Below are positions 8,254-16,855 of a stretch of 55,229 nucleotides of DNA, in pieces; positions within the stretch are counted from its first letter, which is position 1, and every line of letters begins with the position of its first letter. Where the stretch lies: NCBI GenBank assembly GCA_002774445.1, contig PEYI01000029.1, positions 1 to 55,229 of the forward strand, given 5' to 3'. The translations under genes and the position numbers were made by a program. The notes beneath the pieces were generated by a model. The model saw only the letters and a program-made list of their open reading frames with translations. It did no database searches and was not told the DNA's origin. This DNA comes from Candidatus Omnitrophica bacterium CG08_land_8_20_14_0_20_41_16 (lineage in GTDB: Bacteria; Omnitrophota; Gorgyraeia; Gygaellales; Profunditerraquicolaceae).

Positions 8254-8469
8254 ATGTGTTTGGGTATTCCAATGAAGGTCAGAAAAATAAACGGCGATTT
8301 TGCCGAGGTTGAATCCGGCAGGCTGCTGCGCACGATAAATATTCAGATGCTTTCCGGGTTAAAGACAGGCGATTATGTTTTAGTCCATGTAGGTTTCGCA
8401 ATCCAGAAAGTCGATCCCCAAAGAGCTAAAGAGACTTTAAGGTTGGTTGATGAACCCCGCACCTTCTAA
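8254..8469 (+). CDS. hypC: Hydrogenase maturation chaperone HypC
   Basis: The protein has 71 residues and begins MCLGIPMKV. HypC needs Cys2 at the N-terminus after Met removal, which fixes the start at ATG 8254, not the in-frame ATG 8239 inside the palindromic repeat. The remainder (VESGRLLRTINIQML, GDYVLVHVGFAIQKVD) is typical. With HypD, HypC carries the iron and assembles the Fe(CN)2CO unit before transfer to the hydrogenase large subunit. It lies between the HypF-like gene and hypD. No hydrogenase structural gene is in the window. Confidence 0.95.
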   Translation: MCLGIPMKVRKINGDFAEVESGRLLRTINIQMLSGLKTGDYVLVHVGFAIQKVDPQRAKETLRLVDEPRTF

Positions 8470-8531
8470 ATATTCCGCAAATATTATTTACATGGTGTGG
8501 GGAAAAGCGTGAATTTGAAAGAAGGTGCGGG

Positions 8532-9620
8532 GTGAAATACGTTGATGAATTCCGCAATTCCAAGCGTGTTTTAAAAATTGCTGATAGTATTAAGGCAATT
8601 ACGCCCCATAAGTCCATTAATATTATGGAGGTCTGCGGCACGCATACGCAGAATTTCCATCGTTTTGGCTTAGCTAAGCTCTTGCCTAAAAATATAAGGT
8701 TTATCTCCGGCCCCGGTTGCCCTATCTGTGTCAGCTCGCAAAGATATATTGATACAGCTATAATTTTAAGCCGCCGCAAAGACATAATTATACTTACCTT
8801 TGGAGATATGCTGCGCATACCCGGCAGCAGTTCATCATTAGAAAAGGAGAGGGCGGAAGGCGCTAATGTCAGCATAGTTTATTCTCCGCTTGAGGCCTTA
8901 ACTATAGCTAAAATAAACCCGGATAGAAAAATAATCTTTTTAGGGATAGGTTTTGAGACTACTGCCCCGGCTATTGCCTTAAGTATCATCGCGGCAAAAA
9001 AGGCAAGGATTAAAAACATATTTTTTCTTACTTCTTTAAAATTAGTCCTGCCGGTTATGCGCTATTTGTTGTTAGATAAGAGGCTAAAGTTGGACGCCTT
9101 TTTATGCCCCGGGCACGTATCTGCTATAATCGGGACAAAAGGATATGAATTTATAGCCAAGAAATACAAAATACCTTGTTGTGTCACTGGGTTTGAACCA
9201 TTGGATATATTGGAGGGTATATATTTGATCCTTAAGCAGATAAGGAGCAATAAACCTGAGGTTGCTAACCAATATACGCGCGTAGTTACTAAAACAGGAA
9301 ATCTTAAGGCCAAAAGAATTATTAGCCGTGTTTTTAAAAAAAGCTCAGCGGATTGGCGCGGTTTTGGCAATATTTACAATAGCGGGCTTAAGATACGCAC
9401 GGAGTTTTCTTTATTTGACGCAGAGAAAGTATTTCCTAATAGCCTAGCCGCATTCACCCTTGAGTCAACAAAGGGATGTTTGTGCGGCGATGTGCTTAAG
9501 GGGTTGATTAATCCCGACAACTGCCCTTTATTTGGAAAGGCCTGCACTCCGGATAACCCTGTTGGCCCTTGTATGGTATCTAATGAAGGAGCGTGTAATG
9601 CGTATTTTAGATATAGATAA
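8532..9620 (+). CDS. hypD: Hydrogenase maturation protein HypD
   Basis: The protein has 362 residues, the normal size, from GTG 8532. The hallmark motifs are present: MEVCGTHTQNFHRFG near the N-terminus, SGPGCPICVSS, and the late GFETTAPA. C-terminal cysteines for the [4Fe-4S] cluster follow (KGCLCGDVL, then Cys residues in CPLFGKACTP). HypD is the scaffold where CN and CO are attached to iron, working with HypC and HypE. The next gene starts 23 bases inside its 3' end, in another frame. Confidence 0.95.
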   Translation: MKYVDEFRNSKRVLKIADSIKAITPHKSINIMEVCGTHTQNFHRFGLAKLLPKNIRFISGPGCPICVSSQRYIDTAIILSRRKDIIILTFGDMLRIPGSSSSLEKERAEGANVSIVYSPLEALTIAKINPDRKIIFLGIGFETTAPAIALSIIAAKKARIKNIFFLTSLKLVLPVMRYLLLDKRLKLDAFLCPGHVSAIIGTKGYEFIAKKYKIPCCVTGFEPLDILEGIYLILKQIRSNKPEVANQYTRVVTKTGNLKAKRIISRVFKKSSADWRGFGNIYNSGLKIRTEFSLFDAEKVFPNSLAAFTLESTKGCLCGDVLKGLINPDNCPLFGKACTPDNPVGPCMVSNEGACNAYFRYR

Positions 9621-12045
9621 GAAAACCATAGTTTTCTTTATCCTGATCTTTCTATCCGGATGCGATCAAAAGGCCGTGGTTTGGCCTCCAGTAAGCCAGA
9701 AGAGGGTAATGCTTTGGCCTCCTTTGGCCAAAGCCACAAGCCAAAAGGCATCCGAGATTAGCCCTCAAGAGTATACTCGGAAGTCTGATGTTTACTATAA
9801 AGGCGCAGTAGCTCAATATAAGAGATTGATTATTCAAGGAAAGGATGCGTCCAAATTATCGTTTGAGCTGGGGAGGCTTTATTTTAACCACGGCGAGTAT
9901 AATTTAGCGGTAGAAGCATTTAAGAGATCCGACGCTCATAGTGTTGGGAAAATGCTCGCGTTGGCATATTATCGGATGGGTAATTTTACCGATGCCCTTG
10001 AAATTTTTAACCGGGAGAAATCATTAGATGATGAAGGCCGTTATTATTATGGGTTAACAGCCGAACGTTTAAATCTTTTTGATCAGGCGCTTAAAACTTA
10101 TAAAGAGATAAAGGGGGCTGAATTTAAATCTAAGGCAGCCTTAAGGCTTGAAGAGATTGAAAGACAGACAGGCATAATAAATATTAAGGATGCGGATCCG
10201 CAAGCCGCCAAGATTCTGCTCGCTGCCCCGGATGCTAAGCTTTATCCGCAGGCAGGCGCGCTTATCCTTTTGGCTAGCGAATCCATAGAGATAACCGAGC
10301 GTAATACCCAGGAGTCAAACATGCATTATCTAGTCAAGATATTAAATGAACGCGGCAAAGAGAATTTTGCCGAGGCAGCTATAGAGTACGATTCTACTTT
10401 TGAAAAAATAGAACTTGAATACGCGCGCACTATTAAGCCCGACGGCAAAGTAGTTTATGTAGGCTCCCGCCATATCCGCGACGTAACCAAGTATCTTAAC
10501 TTTCCTCTCTATAGTAACGCTCGCGTATTTATAATTTCTTTCCCGGAGGTAACTATGGGGGCGGCCTTAGAATATAAAATAAAGATTAAGCGCAGCCAGT
10601 TGGTGAATAAAAAAGATTTTTTCTTGAGCTATCCCGTGCAGGCTTATGAGCCGGTTATCGCTGCGGAATTTAGCGTTATCCTCCCTAAAGGGAGGAACTT
10701 AAGGATGAAAGTTATTAATGAAGAATATAATGATTTTGGCGCAAACCTTAATGCGGCTAAAGAAGAAAAAGGGGGAAATTTGATTTATCGCTGGCAGTTT
10801 AAGAATATCCCTCAGATTATTCCTGAACCGAATATGCCTGCGGAGGTAGAGGTTAACCCCACTATGCTTTTATCTACATTCACAGGCTGGCAGGACGTAT
10901 ACAGTTGGTGGTGGAAGTTGGCAAGAGACAAAATAAAAGCAGATAGTTCTATAAAAAAACTAATTAAGCGGCTTATAAGAGGAAAATTTTCTGATTTAGA
11001 TAAGGCGCGCGCAATTTATAATTTTTGCGCTAAGGATATCCGTTATGTAGCCGTAGAATACGGACAGGCAGGATATGAGCCGCATTCGGCCAGCGATATC
11101 TTTAAGAATAAATACGGTGATTGTAAAGATCAGGCCATACTTTTAGTCGCCATGCTAAGGGAGGCAGGCCTTAGCGCTTCCCCGGTCCTTATCGCTACCA
11201 AGGAATATTACAACTTGAATAAAGATTTTCCCTCAGCGCTCTTTAACCATTGTATCGCTGCGCTATCCCTGAAAAACAAAATTATATTTCTTGACCCGAC
11301 TGCCGAAACCTGTTCTTTTGGCGATTTGCCGCTAGGTGATCAGGACCGGAAAGTTTTAGTATTTAAGGAAAGGGGTTATAATATAGAAGAAATCCCCTTT
11401 TATCCTGAAGGGCATAATTTAGTCAGGCAGGAATTGAAGTTAAGGGTGAATGAGGACGAGTCTGTGGCGGGTACTAAGATAAATATTACCCTTGGGACAT
11501 ATAATCAAACACAGAGGTATTGGCTTCTCTATACTCAACCTGAATTAATCGAGGACGCACTTAAGAATGTAATCCAAGATATTTCCATAGGTGCAAAATT
11601 GGATAAGTACAATATTGAGAATCTAGGCGATTTAAACAATCCTGTTGTCTTAAGCTATAGTTTCCATGGCCCGGAGTATTTTACTAAGGCCGGACTTTTA
11701 AGGATTATGCCGCAATTAGCTAGCATTGATACTTCTCTGGTTGTTAAGGAGAGCCGTAGATACCCCATTGACTTTGGATTGTTAGATAGACGGGAGTCTT
11801 GGTTAGAGATTACAATTCCTAAGAATTTTGTGCTAAAATATATGCCGGATAATATAAAAATAGATAACCCTTGGTTTAGCTTTAGCCAGGAGTATTTCTT
11901 TAAAGATAACAAAATATGCCTTAGGCAATTAAATCAGGATAAAACAGATAAGATTACCCAAAAAGAATATGCGAGTTTTAAGAGTCTTATGGAAAATCTT
12001 GCGCGTTTAATTAAACAAAGAATAGTCTTGGAGAAAATAAGATAA
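9598..12045 (+). CDS. Lipoprotein with TPRs, DUF3857 and transglutaminase-like domains
   Basis: About 815 residues from ATG 9598, chosen because it gives a lipoprotein signal (hydrophobic FFILIFLSGC). TPR-like repeats lie near residues 60-190 (LSFELGRLYFNHGEYNLAVE). A DUF3857-like beta domain follows, then a transglutaminase-like core with plausible triad Cys (YGDCKDQAILLVAMLREAG), His (FNHCIAAL) and Asp (FLDPTAE). The C-terminal 250 residues are DUF3858-like. This architecture is widespread in secreted bacterial proteins of unknown substrate; cross-linking or peptidase activity is possible. The start overlaps hypD by 23 bases, although no functional link to hydrogenase maturation is known. 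Confidence 0.8.
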   Translation: MRILDIDKKTIVFFILIFLSGCDQKAVVWPPVSQKRVMLWPPLAKATSQKASEISPQEYTRKSDVYYKGAVAQYKRLIIQGKDASKLSFELGRLYFNHGEYNLAVEAFKRSDAHSVGKMLALAYYRMGNFTDALEIFNREKSLDDEGRYYYGLTAERLNLFDQALKTYKEIKGAEFKSKAALRLEEIERQTGIINIKDADPQAAKILLAAPDAKLYPQAGALILLASESIEITERNTQESNMHYLVKILNERGKENFAEAAIEYDSTFEKIELEYARTIKPDGKVVYVGSRHIRDVTKYLNFPLYSNARVFIISFPEVTMGAALEYKIKIKRSQLVNKKDFFLSYPVQAYEPVIAAEFSVILPKGRNLRMKVINEEYNDFGANLNAAKEEKGGNLIYRWQFKNIPQIIPEPNMPAEVEVNPTMLLSTFTGWQDVYSWWWKLARDKIKADSSIKKLIKRLIRGKFSDLDKARAIYNFCAKDIRYVAVEYGQAGYEPHSASDIFKNKYGDCKDQAILLVAMLREAGLSASPVLIATKEYYNLNKDFPSALFNHCIAALSLKNKIIFLDPTAETCSFGDLPLGDQDRKVLVFKERGYNIEEIPFYPEGHNLVRQELKLRVNEDESVAGTKINITLGTYNQTQRYWLLYTQPELIEDALKNVIQDISIGAKLDKYNIENLGDLNNPVVLSYSFHGPEYFTKAGLLRIMPQLASIDTSLVVKESRRYPIDFGLLDRRESWLEITIPKNFVLKYMPDNIKIDNPWFSFSQEYFFKDNKICLRQLNQDKTDKITQKEYASFKSLMENLARLIKQRIVLEKIR

Positions 12046-12046
12046 T

Positions 12047-13999
12047 ATGCATAGAGACGAATATTTAGCCGAAGAGCATCGTCAATATATACGTTTAGAT
12101 ACGGTTTTCCCCGTAGAGTTTCGCCTGGAGAGTTTAGATGGCGGCTCATTTCTGTCAGCCTGGCTCCAGGGATTTACCAGCAATGTGGGCAGCGGCGGGA
12201 TATGCCTAAGTGTTAATAACCTTGATCCTGCCTTAGCTAAGATTATTGAAGGCCGTAAGGTTAGGTTTTCCTTAGAGATAGAAGTTCGAGTATTTAAGGG
12301 CCCCATAAGCGCAAAAGCCAATGCCGCCTGGATTAAAAATGTATGTGGAATACCGAATAAATACCTGATTGGCTTATGTTACGAAGAGATTAATTCAATC
12401 CAGAATAAAAAGTTTATGCGTTATGCCCGGGCTAAGAAGATTTTCGTTCCAATAGGGATGGGGGTAGTTATCCTTTTGGGGTTAGGCCTTATCGCCAATG
12501 GTTTCATAAATATGAGGTTAGTTCAGAAGAATAGGGCATTGGTTCAGCAGTTGGTTAATATTACCCAGGATTCTAGCATTCTCAAGCAGAAGATACAGGA
12601 TATAATCAGGGGGAAAGAAGGGCTGCAGATAAAAATACAGGAACTAGAGTTACGTATCGCCACGGTAGGGGCTGAGAAATCAAGATTAGAGGATAAGAGT
12701 AAAACAGAGACCGGCGAGTATTCCAAGAAGTTGGAGGAGTTGAATGGGATTATTCATTCTCTTTCTCAGGAAAAGATTATACTTAGGGGCCAGTTAACTA
12801 GCATCCAGCAAAAAGAGGCCGTTTTTAGAGATAACCTTCAGCGTTTAGATGATAAGAGGGCTTCTTTAGAAAAAGCGAATGTGGATAAGATGTATTCTTG
12901 GTTTAAGGTGCATCAGAATCAGCGCATTGGTTTGGTTGGGAGTTTTGAAGGCGATAGTGATATTAAGGGGTGGGCTTTCATATATGATCAATCTTTGGCT
13001 GCCCAGGCCTATACATATTCTTTAGATTTTAAACGGCTGCGCGCGCTATTGGATTTTTTTAATAATTGCGCCAAGAGGAAAGGCGGCCTGTTCTTTAACG
13101 CCTATTATACCGGGGATGGCCAGCCGGCTGAATATGTTGTGCATAGCGGGCCGAATATATGGATTGGCATTGCTATCGCGCAATACACTCATAAGACCCA
13201 AGACAAAAAATACCTTAGGTTAGCCGAAGATATTGCCGGGGCGATTATTGATTTAGAGAATCAGGATCGAGGGGGGGGTATACGCGGCGGACCGGATGTT
13301 GACTGGTATGCTACTGAACATAATCTTGATGCCTATGCCTTTTTTAATATGCTTTATAAGATAACCGGAAAAGTTAAATATGCGGAATCCGCAAATAAGG
13401 TTTTAACTTGGCTGACAGAGCATACTTATGATAAAATGGATATTCCGATTAAGCGCGGTAAGGGGGATTCTACTATCGCCACAGATACTTATGCTTGGTC
13501 AATTGCCGCCATAGGCCCGGAGAAATTAGAGAGGATAGGAATGAATCCGGCGAGCATTATGGAGTTTGCCGAGAAGAATTGCAGCGTTGAAGTATCTTAC
13601 CAGCGTCCTGATGGCCAGATTGTTAAGGTAAGGGGGTTTGATTTTGCGCCTGAAAGGAATCTCAGCCGAGGAGGAGTAGTCTCTTCGGAATGGACTGCCC
13701 AGATGGTTATATCTTTTAAGATAATGGCGGATTTCTATGCAAAAAAAGGCATGCAAAGAAAGGCAGAGGCTTATAAAATTAAAGCCGATGCATATTTAGC
13801 GGAGTTAGGGAAGATGCTCATCTCTAGCTCTTCGCCTTCAGGCCAGGGTGAAGGCTGTCTTCCTTACGCCACGCAGGATTTTGTGGATACCGGACATGGC
13901 TGGTTTACTCCCAAAGGAAAATCTACGGGCTCTCTCGCCGGAACCGCATATACTTTCTTCGCATACTATAATTATAATCCCTTGGAACTTAAAGATTGA
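12047..13999 (+). CDS. PilZ – transmembrane – coiled coil – (alpha/alpha) barrel glycosidase-like protein
   Basis: The protein has 650 residues. Residues about 12-125 look like a PilZ domain (QYIRLDTVFPVEFRLE, later NVGSGGICLSV and YLIGLCYEEI). One membrane helix lies at about 134-152 (VPIGMGVVILLGLGLIANG), followed by a coiled coil at about 158-285. The C-terminal 350 residues resemble a six-hairpin alpha/alpha barrel of glycoside-hydrolase type (FFNAYYTGDGQPAEY, ATEHNLDAYAFFNMLYKITG, TDTYAWSIAAIGPE). The layout suggests a cytoplasmic c-di-GMP-binding input and an extracytoplasmic carbohydrate-active output. It begins one base after the preceding gene. Catalytic acids and substrate cannot be assigned. 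Confidence 0.7.
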   Translation: MHRDEYLAEEHRQYIRLDTVFPVEFRLESLDGGSFLSAWLQGFTSNVGSGGICLSVNNLDPALAKIIEGRKVRFSLEIEVRVFKGPISAKANAAWIKNVCGIPNKYLIGLCYEEINSIQNKKFMRYARAKKIFVPIGMGVVILLGLGLIANGFINMRLVQKNRALVQQLVNITQDSSILKQKIQDIIRGKEGLQIKIQELELRIATVGAEKSRLEDKSKTETGEYSKKLEELNGIIHSLSQEKIILRGQLTSIQQKEAVFRDNLQRLDDKRASLEKANVDKMYSWFKVHQNQRIGLVGSFEGDSDIKGWAFIYDQSLAAQAYTYSLDFKRLRALLDFFNNCAKRKGGLFFNAYYTGDGQPAEYVVHSGPNIWIGIAIAQYTHKTQDKKYLRLAEDIAGAIIDLENQDRGGGIRGGPDVDWYATEHNLDAYAFFNMLYKITGKVKYAESANKVLTWLTEHTYDKMDIPIKRGKGDSTIATDTYAWSIAAIGPEKLERIGMNPASIMEFAEKNCSVEVSYQRPDGQIVKVRGFDFAPERNLSRGGVVSSEWTAQMVISFKIMADFYAKKGMQRKAEAYKIKADAYLAELGKMLISSSSPSGQGEGCLPYATQDFVDTGHGWFTPKGKSTGSLAGTAYTFFAYYNYNPLELKD

Positions 14000-14724
14000 T
14001 GGTTCAACCACGCCCGTTCAATGATTCGACTCCGCTCACCATCGACACTGAGCGAAGTCGAACCAAGTCGAGGGACGAAGCCGCAGGGTTGAAAAGAAAA
14101 TTAAAATTAATTTACCACAAGGCCTTATCTTGTTTAGGCCCACAGCATTGGTGGCCGGGAGATAGCCCTTTTGAGGTTATGGTAGGGGCAATCCTTACGC
14201 AGAATACCAATTGGTTTAATGTTGAGAAGGCGATAAAAAATCTTAAGGACCACAATCTTTTAAATTATAAGAGGCTCTATAATCTTTCTGACGGGAAATT
14301 AGCTAAGCTTATTAGGTCCGCGGGTTATTACAATATAAAGGCTAAACGTCTGAAAAATTTCTTAAAGTTCTTTAGCGAGCGCTGCCAAGGAGACATTAAA
14401 AGAATGTCTCTGGCTGGAACAGAAGCCTTGCGGGAAGATTTATTAAAGGTCAACGGAATCGGCCCTGAGACTGCGGATTCTATTCTGCTTTACGCCTTAA
14501 ATAAGCCTGTGTTTGTGGTGGACGCCTATACTAAAAGGATCTTTTTCCGTCACGGGCTTATTAAAGAAAACGCGGCCTATGAAGAAATACAAGATTTATT
14601 TATGCAATTCCTAAGAAAAGATGTAGAATTATTCAATGAATATCATGCGCTTTTAGTAAGGATAGGTAAGGATTTCTGCCTTAAGCATAAGCCGAGGTGC
14701 CGGCTCTGCCCTTTAGAAGAATAA
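13999..14724 (+). CDS. Endonuclease III-related HhH-GPD DNA glycosylase
   Basis: About 241 residues from ATG 13999 (TGATG overlap with the previous stop). The HhH-GPD core is clear: VGAILTQNTNWFNVEKAI, the hairpin VNGIGPETADSILLYAL and the catalytic Asp region PVFVVDAYTKRIFFRHG. The C-terminal cluster motif shows C-X6-C-X2-C (CLKHKPRCRLC) but the protein stops four residues later, so the usual fourth Cys is missing. The first 30 residues are encoded by a palindromic repeat (14025-14062 and flanks), so translation may really begin at TTG 14090 just before KRKLKL. It most resembles the COG2231 branch. It acts in base-excision repair. Confidence 0.8.
   Translation: MVQPRPFNDSTPLTIDTERSRTKSRDEAAGLKRKLKLIYHKALSCLGPQHWWPGDSPFEVMVGAILTQNTNWFNVEKAIKNLKDHNLLNYKRLYNLSDGKLAKLIRSAGYYNIKAKRLKNFLKFFSERCQGDIKRMSLAGTEALREDLLKVNGIGPETADSILLYALNKPVFVVDAYTKRIFFRHGLIKENAAYEEIQDLFMQFLRKDVELFNEYHALLVRIGKDFCLKHKPRCRLCPLEE
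14025..14062. repeat. Palindromic element at the 5' end of the endonuclease III-like gene
   Basis: Arm TTCGACTCCGCTCA (14025-14038) pairs with TGAGCGAAGTCGAA (14049-14062) with one mismatch and a 10-base loop. It lies in the reading frame (FDSTPLTIDTERSRTKS) before the conserved domain and is likely a mobile or expanding intergenic element captured into the coding region. Confidence 0.75.
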
Positions 14725-15878
14725 TGATAAATCGCAAACGTTTAATAAAACTTACGCAAGATTTAATCCGAATAAATTCCGAGAATCCTCCCGGCGCCGA
14801 ACGCCCGATTGCCTTATTTATTAAGGGCTATCTTAAAAAGTTAGGCCTTGAAGTTAGAATTTACGAATTTAAAAATAGGCGCTCTAATATAGTAGCTTGG
14901 CTTAAAGGCAAGGGCAGGCAATCACTTCTTATCACCCCGCATTTAGACACTATCCCCGCCGGCAAAACCTGGAAGCAAAATCCTTTTGGCGCAGAAATAA
15001 CAAAGGATAGAATTTATGGCCTGGGCGCTACGGACTGTAAATCCAATCTTGCTTGTGCTATGGAGGCGATAAGGAGTATTGTTGAAGAAAGGGTAGTTTT
15101 GTCCTATAATCTTATTTTCGCCGCTACCGCAGATGAGGAGTCCGGTTCCGGTCTTGGTTTAATCCCGCTTTTAGATAAAGGGATATTAAAGCCGGACACA
15201 GCATTGGTATTAGATGCTGACGATTTTGAGATTATCATTACCCAGAAGGGCCTAATGCATCTTAAGGTTAAGATAAAGGGCAAGAAGGCGCATGGTGCAT
15301 ACCCGGACCAGGGGATTAATGCCATAGATATAGCCTTAGAAGTTATACGGGAGATAAAAAATTACAGGTTTTCTTACCGCAAAAATAAATTTCTTAAGCC
15401 GCCTACGGTTAATTTAGGGACTATAAAAGGCGGGGATAAGGTTAATGTAGTAGCTGACTGGTGTGAATTTGAATTAGATTTTAGATTTTTACCAGGGATG
15501 AAAGCAGGGATAATATTAAACAAGCTTAAGGACAGCTTAAAGAAACATGCGAAAAATTTCTCCCGCCTCAGCGGGATCCCGTTAAAAGCGGGAAAGATAG
15601 AAATAGAAGGAATTCAGGAGCCGTACTACATTTCAGAAAAGCATTCTTTAGTCAATTATTTAAAGAAGGCTATGCGCGCCTTAGATATTATTCCTCGGGT
15701 TAAAGGCTCGGAGGGCGCTACGGTAATAACATTCTTTAAGAAAAGAGGTATACCGGCTATCGCCAGTGGTTTTGGCGTAGCAGGTTGCGCGCATATAGCA
15801 GGTGAATATGTTAAAATAAATAACCTCTATAAAGGCACGTTAGTGCTAGAGAAATTCTTAAAAATATATCAACCCTAA
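14724..15878 (+). CDS. M20-family zinc peptidase / deacylase (ArgE/DapE-like)
   Basis: About 384 residues from ATG 14724, which overlaps the preceding TAA (TAATG). Zinc-site motifs are in order: HLDTIPAG (first His and Asp), LGATDCKSNLACAMEAI (bridging Asp), TADEESGSGLG (catalytic and zinc Glu pair), KAHGAYPDQGINAID in the dimerisation lid, and GCAHIAGEYV near the end (last His). These fit the ArgE/DapE/carboxypeptidase family of M20 enzymes, which cleave N-acyl amino acids or small peptides. Which substrate is used cannot be told, and the context gives no biosynthetic partner. Confidence 0.85.
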   Translation: MINRKRLIKLTQDLIRINSENPPGAERPIALFIKGYLKKLGLEVRIYEFKNRRSNIVAWLKGKGRQSLLITPHLDTIPAGKTWKQNPFGAEITKDRIYGLGATDCKSNLACAMEAIRSIVEERVVLSYNLIFAATADEESGSGLGLIPLLDKGILKPDTALVLDADDFEIIITQKGLMHLKVKIKGKKAHGAYPDQGINAIDIALEVIREIKNYRFSYRKNKFLKPPTVNLGTIKGGDKVNVVADWCEFELDFRFLPGMKAGIILNKLKDSLKKHAKNFSRLSGIPLKAGKIEIEGIQEPYYISEKHSLVNYLKKAMRALDIIPRVKGSEGATVITFFKKRGIPAIASGFGVAGCAHIAGEYVKINNLYKGTLVLEKFLKIYQP

Positions 15879-15880
15879 CT

Positions 15881-16855
15881 ATGAATATGGATAAAGTAAA
15901 GATTTCAAAAAGGCCGCGTTTAAGGAATCCCTATCTGATTGTTGCCTGGCCAGGGATGGGAGAGGTGGCTTTCAAGGCGGTAAGTTATTTGATAGAACAG
16001 CTAAAGTTAGAGGAGTTTGCTTTAATTCCGGCGGAAGATTTTTTCTATCTTACCAGTAGTTTAGTTAAACAGGGAATATTAAGTATCCCGGAGTTACCCC
16101 AAAGTAAATTCTATTATTATAAGAATAAGTCCGGAAAGAATGATCTTATTGTTTTTATCAGTAATGCCCAGCCGGATTTGGTGCGCGCGGACGCATATTC
16201 GCGTAAGATTATTCAGGTTGCTAAGAGTTTTAAGGTTGATACGGTGGTAAGTTTCGCTTCAATGCCCCAGGCGATTGACCATACCCAAGAATCCTCAGTC
16301 TGGTTTGCCGCGACATCCGTTGAATTAAGCAATAATCTTAAGAAACGAAACTTAAATGTTTTATCCGAAGGCGCAATTAGCGGGATGAATGGTTTATTCT
16401 TAGGCATAGCTAAAAGGGAAGGGCTAAAAGGATTCTGCCTTCTGGGCGAGATACCGCTTTATACCATTCAGATTGAAAATCCTAAGGCCTCTTATGCGGT
16501 CCTCAAAGCATTATCCGGGATATTGGATCTTAAGGTTGATCTTTCGGGATTAATTAATCAGGCTAAGAATATGGAAGAAGAGATCGGTAAACTTTTGGAT
16601 TACTTAAAGATGGGGAATCAGGTTGCCGGGCCAATCAGCGAAGAAGATATTGAGAGGATTAAGAATTCATTAAGCCAGCTTACCAAGCTCCCTTTGTCTG
16701 TAAAGACCAAGATTGAAGGGCTTTTTTCTTTGGCAAGGTCCGATATCTCTAAGGCGGCTGAACTTAAGGCAGAGTTAGATAAATGGAATGCCTATAAGGA
16801 ATATGAAGATCGGTTCTTGGATTTGTTTAAGAAGAGAGGCGAGAAGAGCAATTGA
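15881..16855 (+). CDS. PAC2-family protein
   Basis: The 324-residue protein matches the PAC2 family (proteasome-assembly-chaperone-like) by NPYLIVAWPGMGEVAFKAV near the N-terminus and by LNVLSEGAISGMNGLFLGIA in the middle. The C-terminal 100 residues are helical (MEEEIGKLLDYLKM and a later charged stretch). Bacterial PAC2 proteins have no established function. It follows the M20 gene after two bases and overlaps hypE by four bases (TTGA), so it is transcribed with it. A role in hydrogenase maturation is only positional. Confidence 0.8.
   Translation: MNMDKVKISKRPRLRNPYLIVAWPGMGEVAFKAVSYLIEQLKLEEFALIPAEDFFYLTSSLVKQGILSIPELPQSKFYYYKNKSGKNDLIVFISNAQPDLVRADAYSRKIIQVAKSFKVDTVVSFASMPQAIDHTQESSVWFAATSVELSNNLKKRNLNVLSEGAISGMNGLFLGIAKREGLKGFCLLGEIPLYTIQIENPKASYAVLKALSGILDLKVDLSGLINQAKNMEEEIGKLLDYLKMGNQVAGPISEEDIERIKNSLSQLTKLPLSVKTKIEGLFSLARSDISKAAELKAELDKWNAYKEYEDRFLDLFKKRGEKSN

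Noticed and set aside
8426-8875. A 149-codon minus-strand frame opposite the hypC/hypD junction
   Set aside because: It mirrors clear HypD motifs and has no homology-like features of its own.
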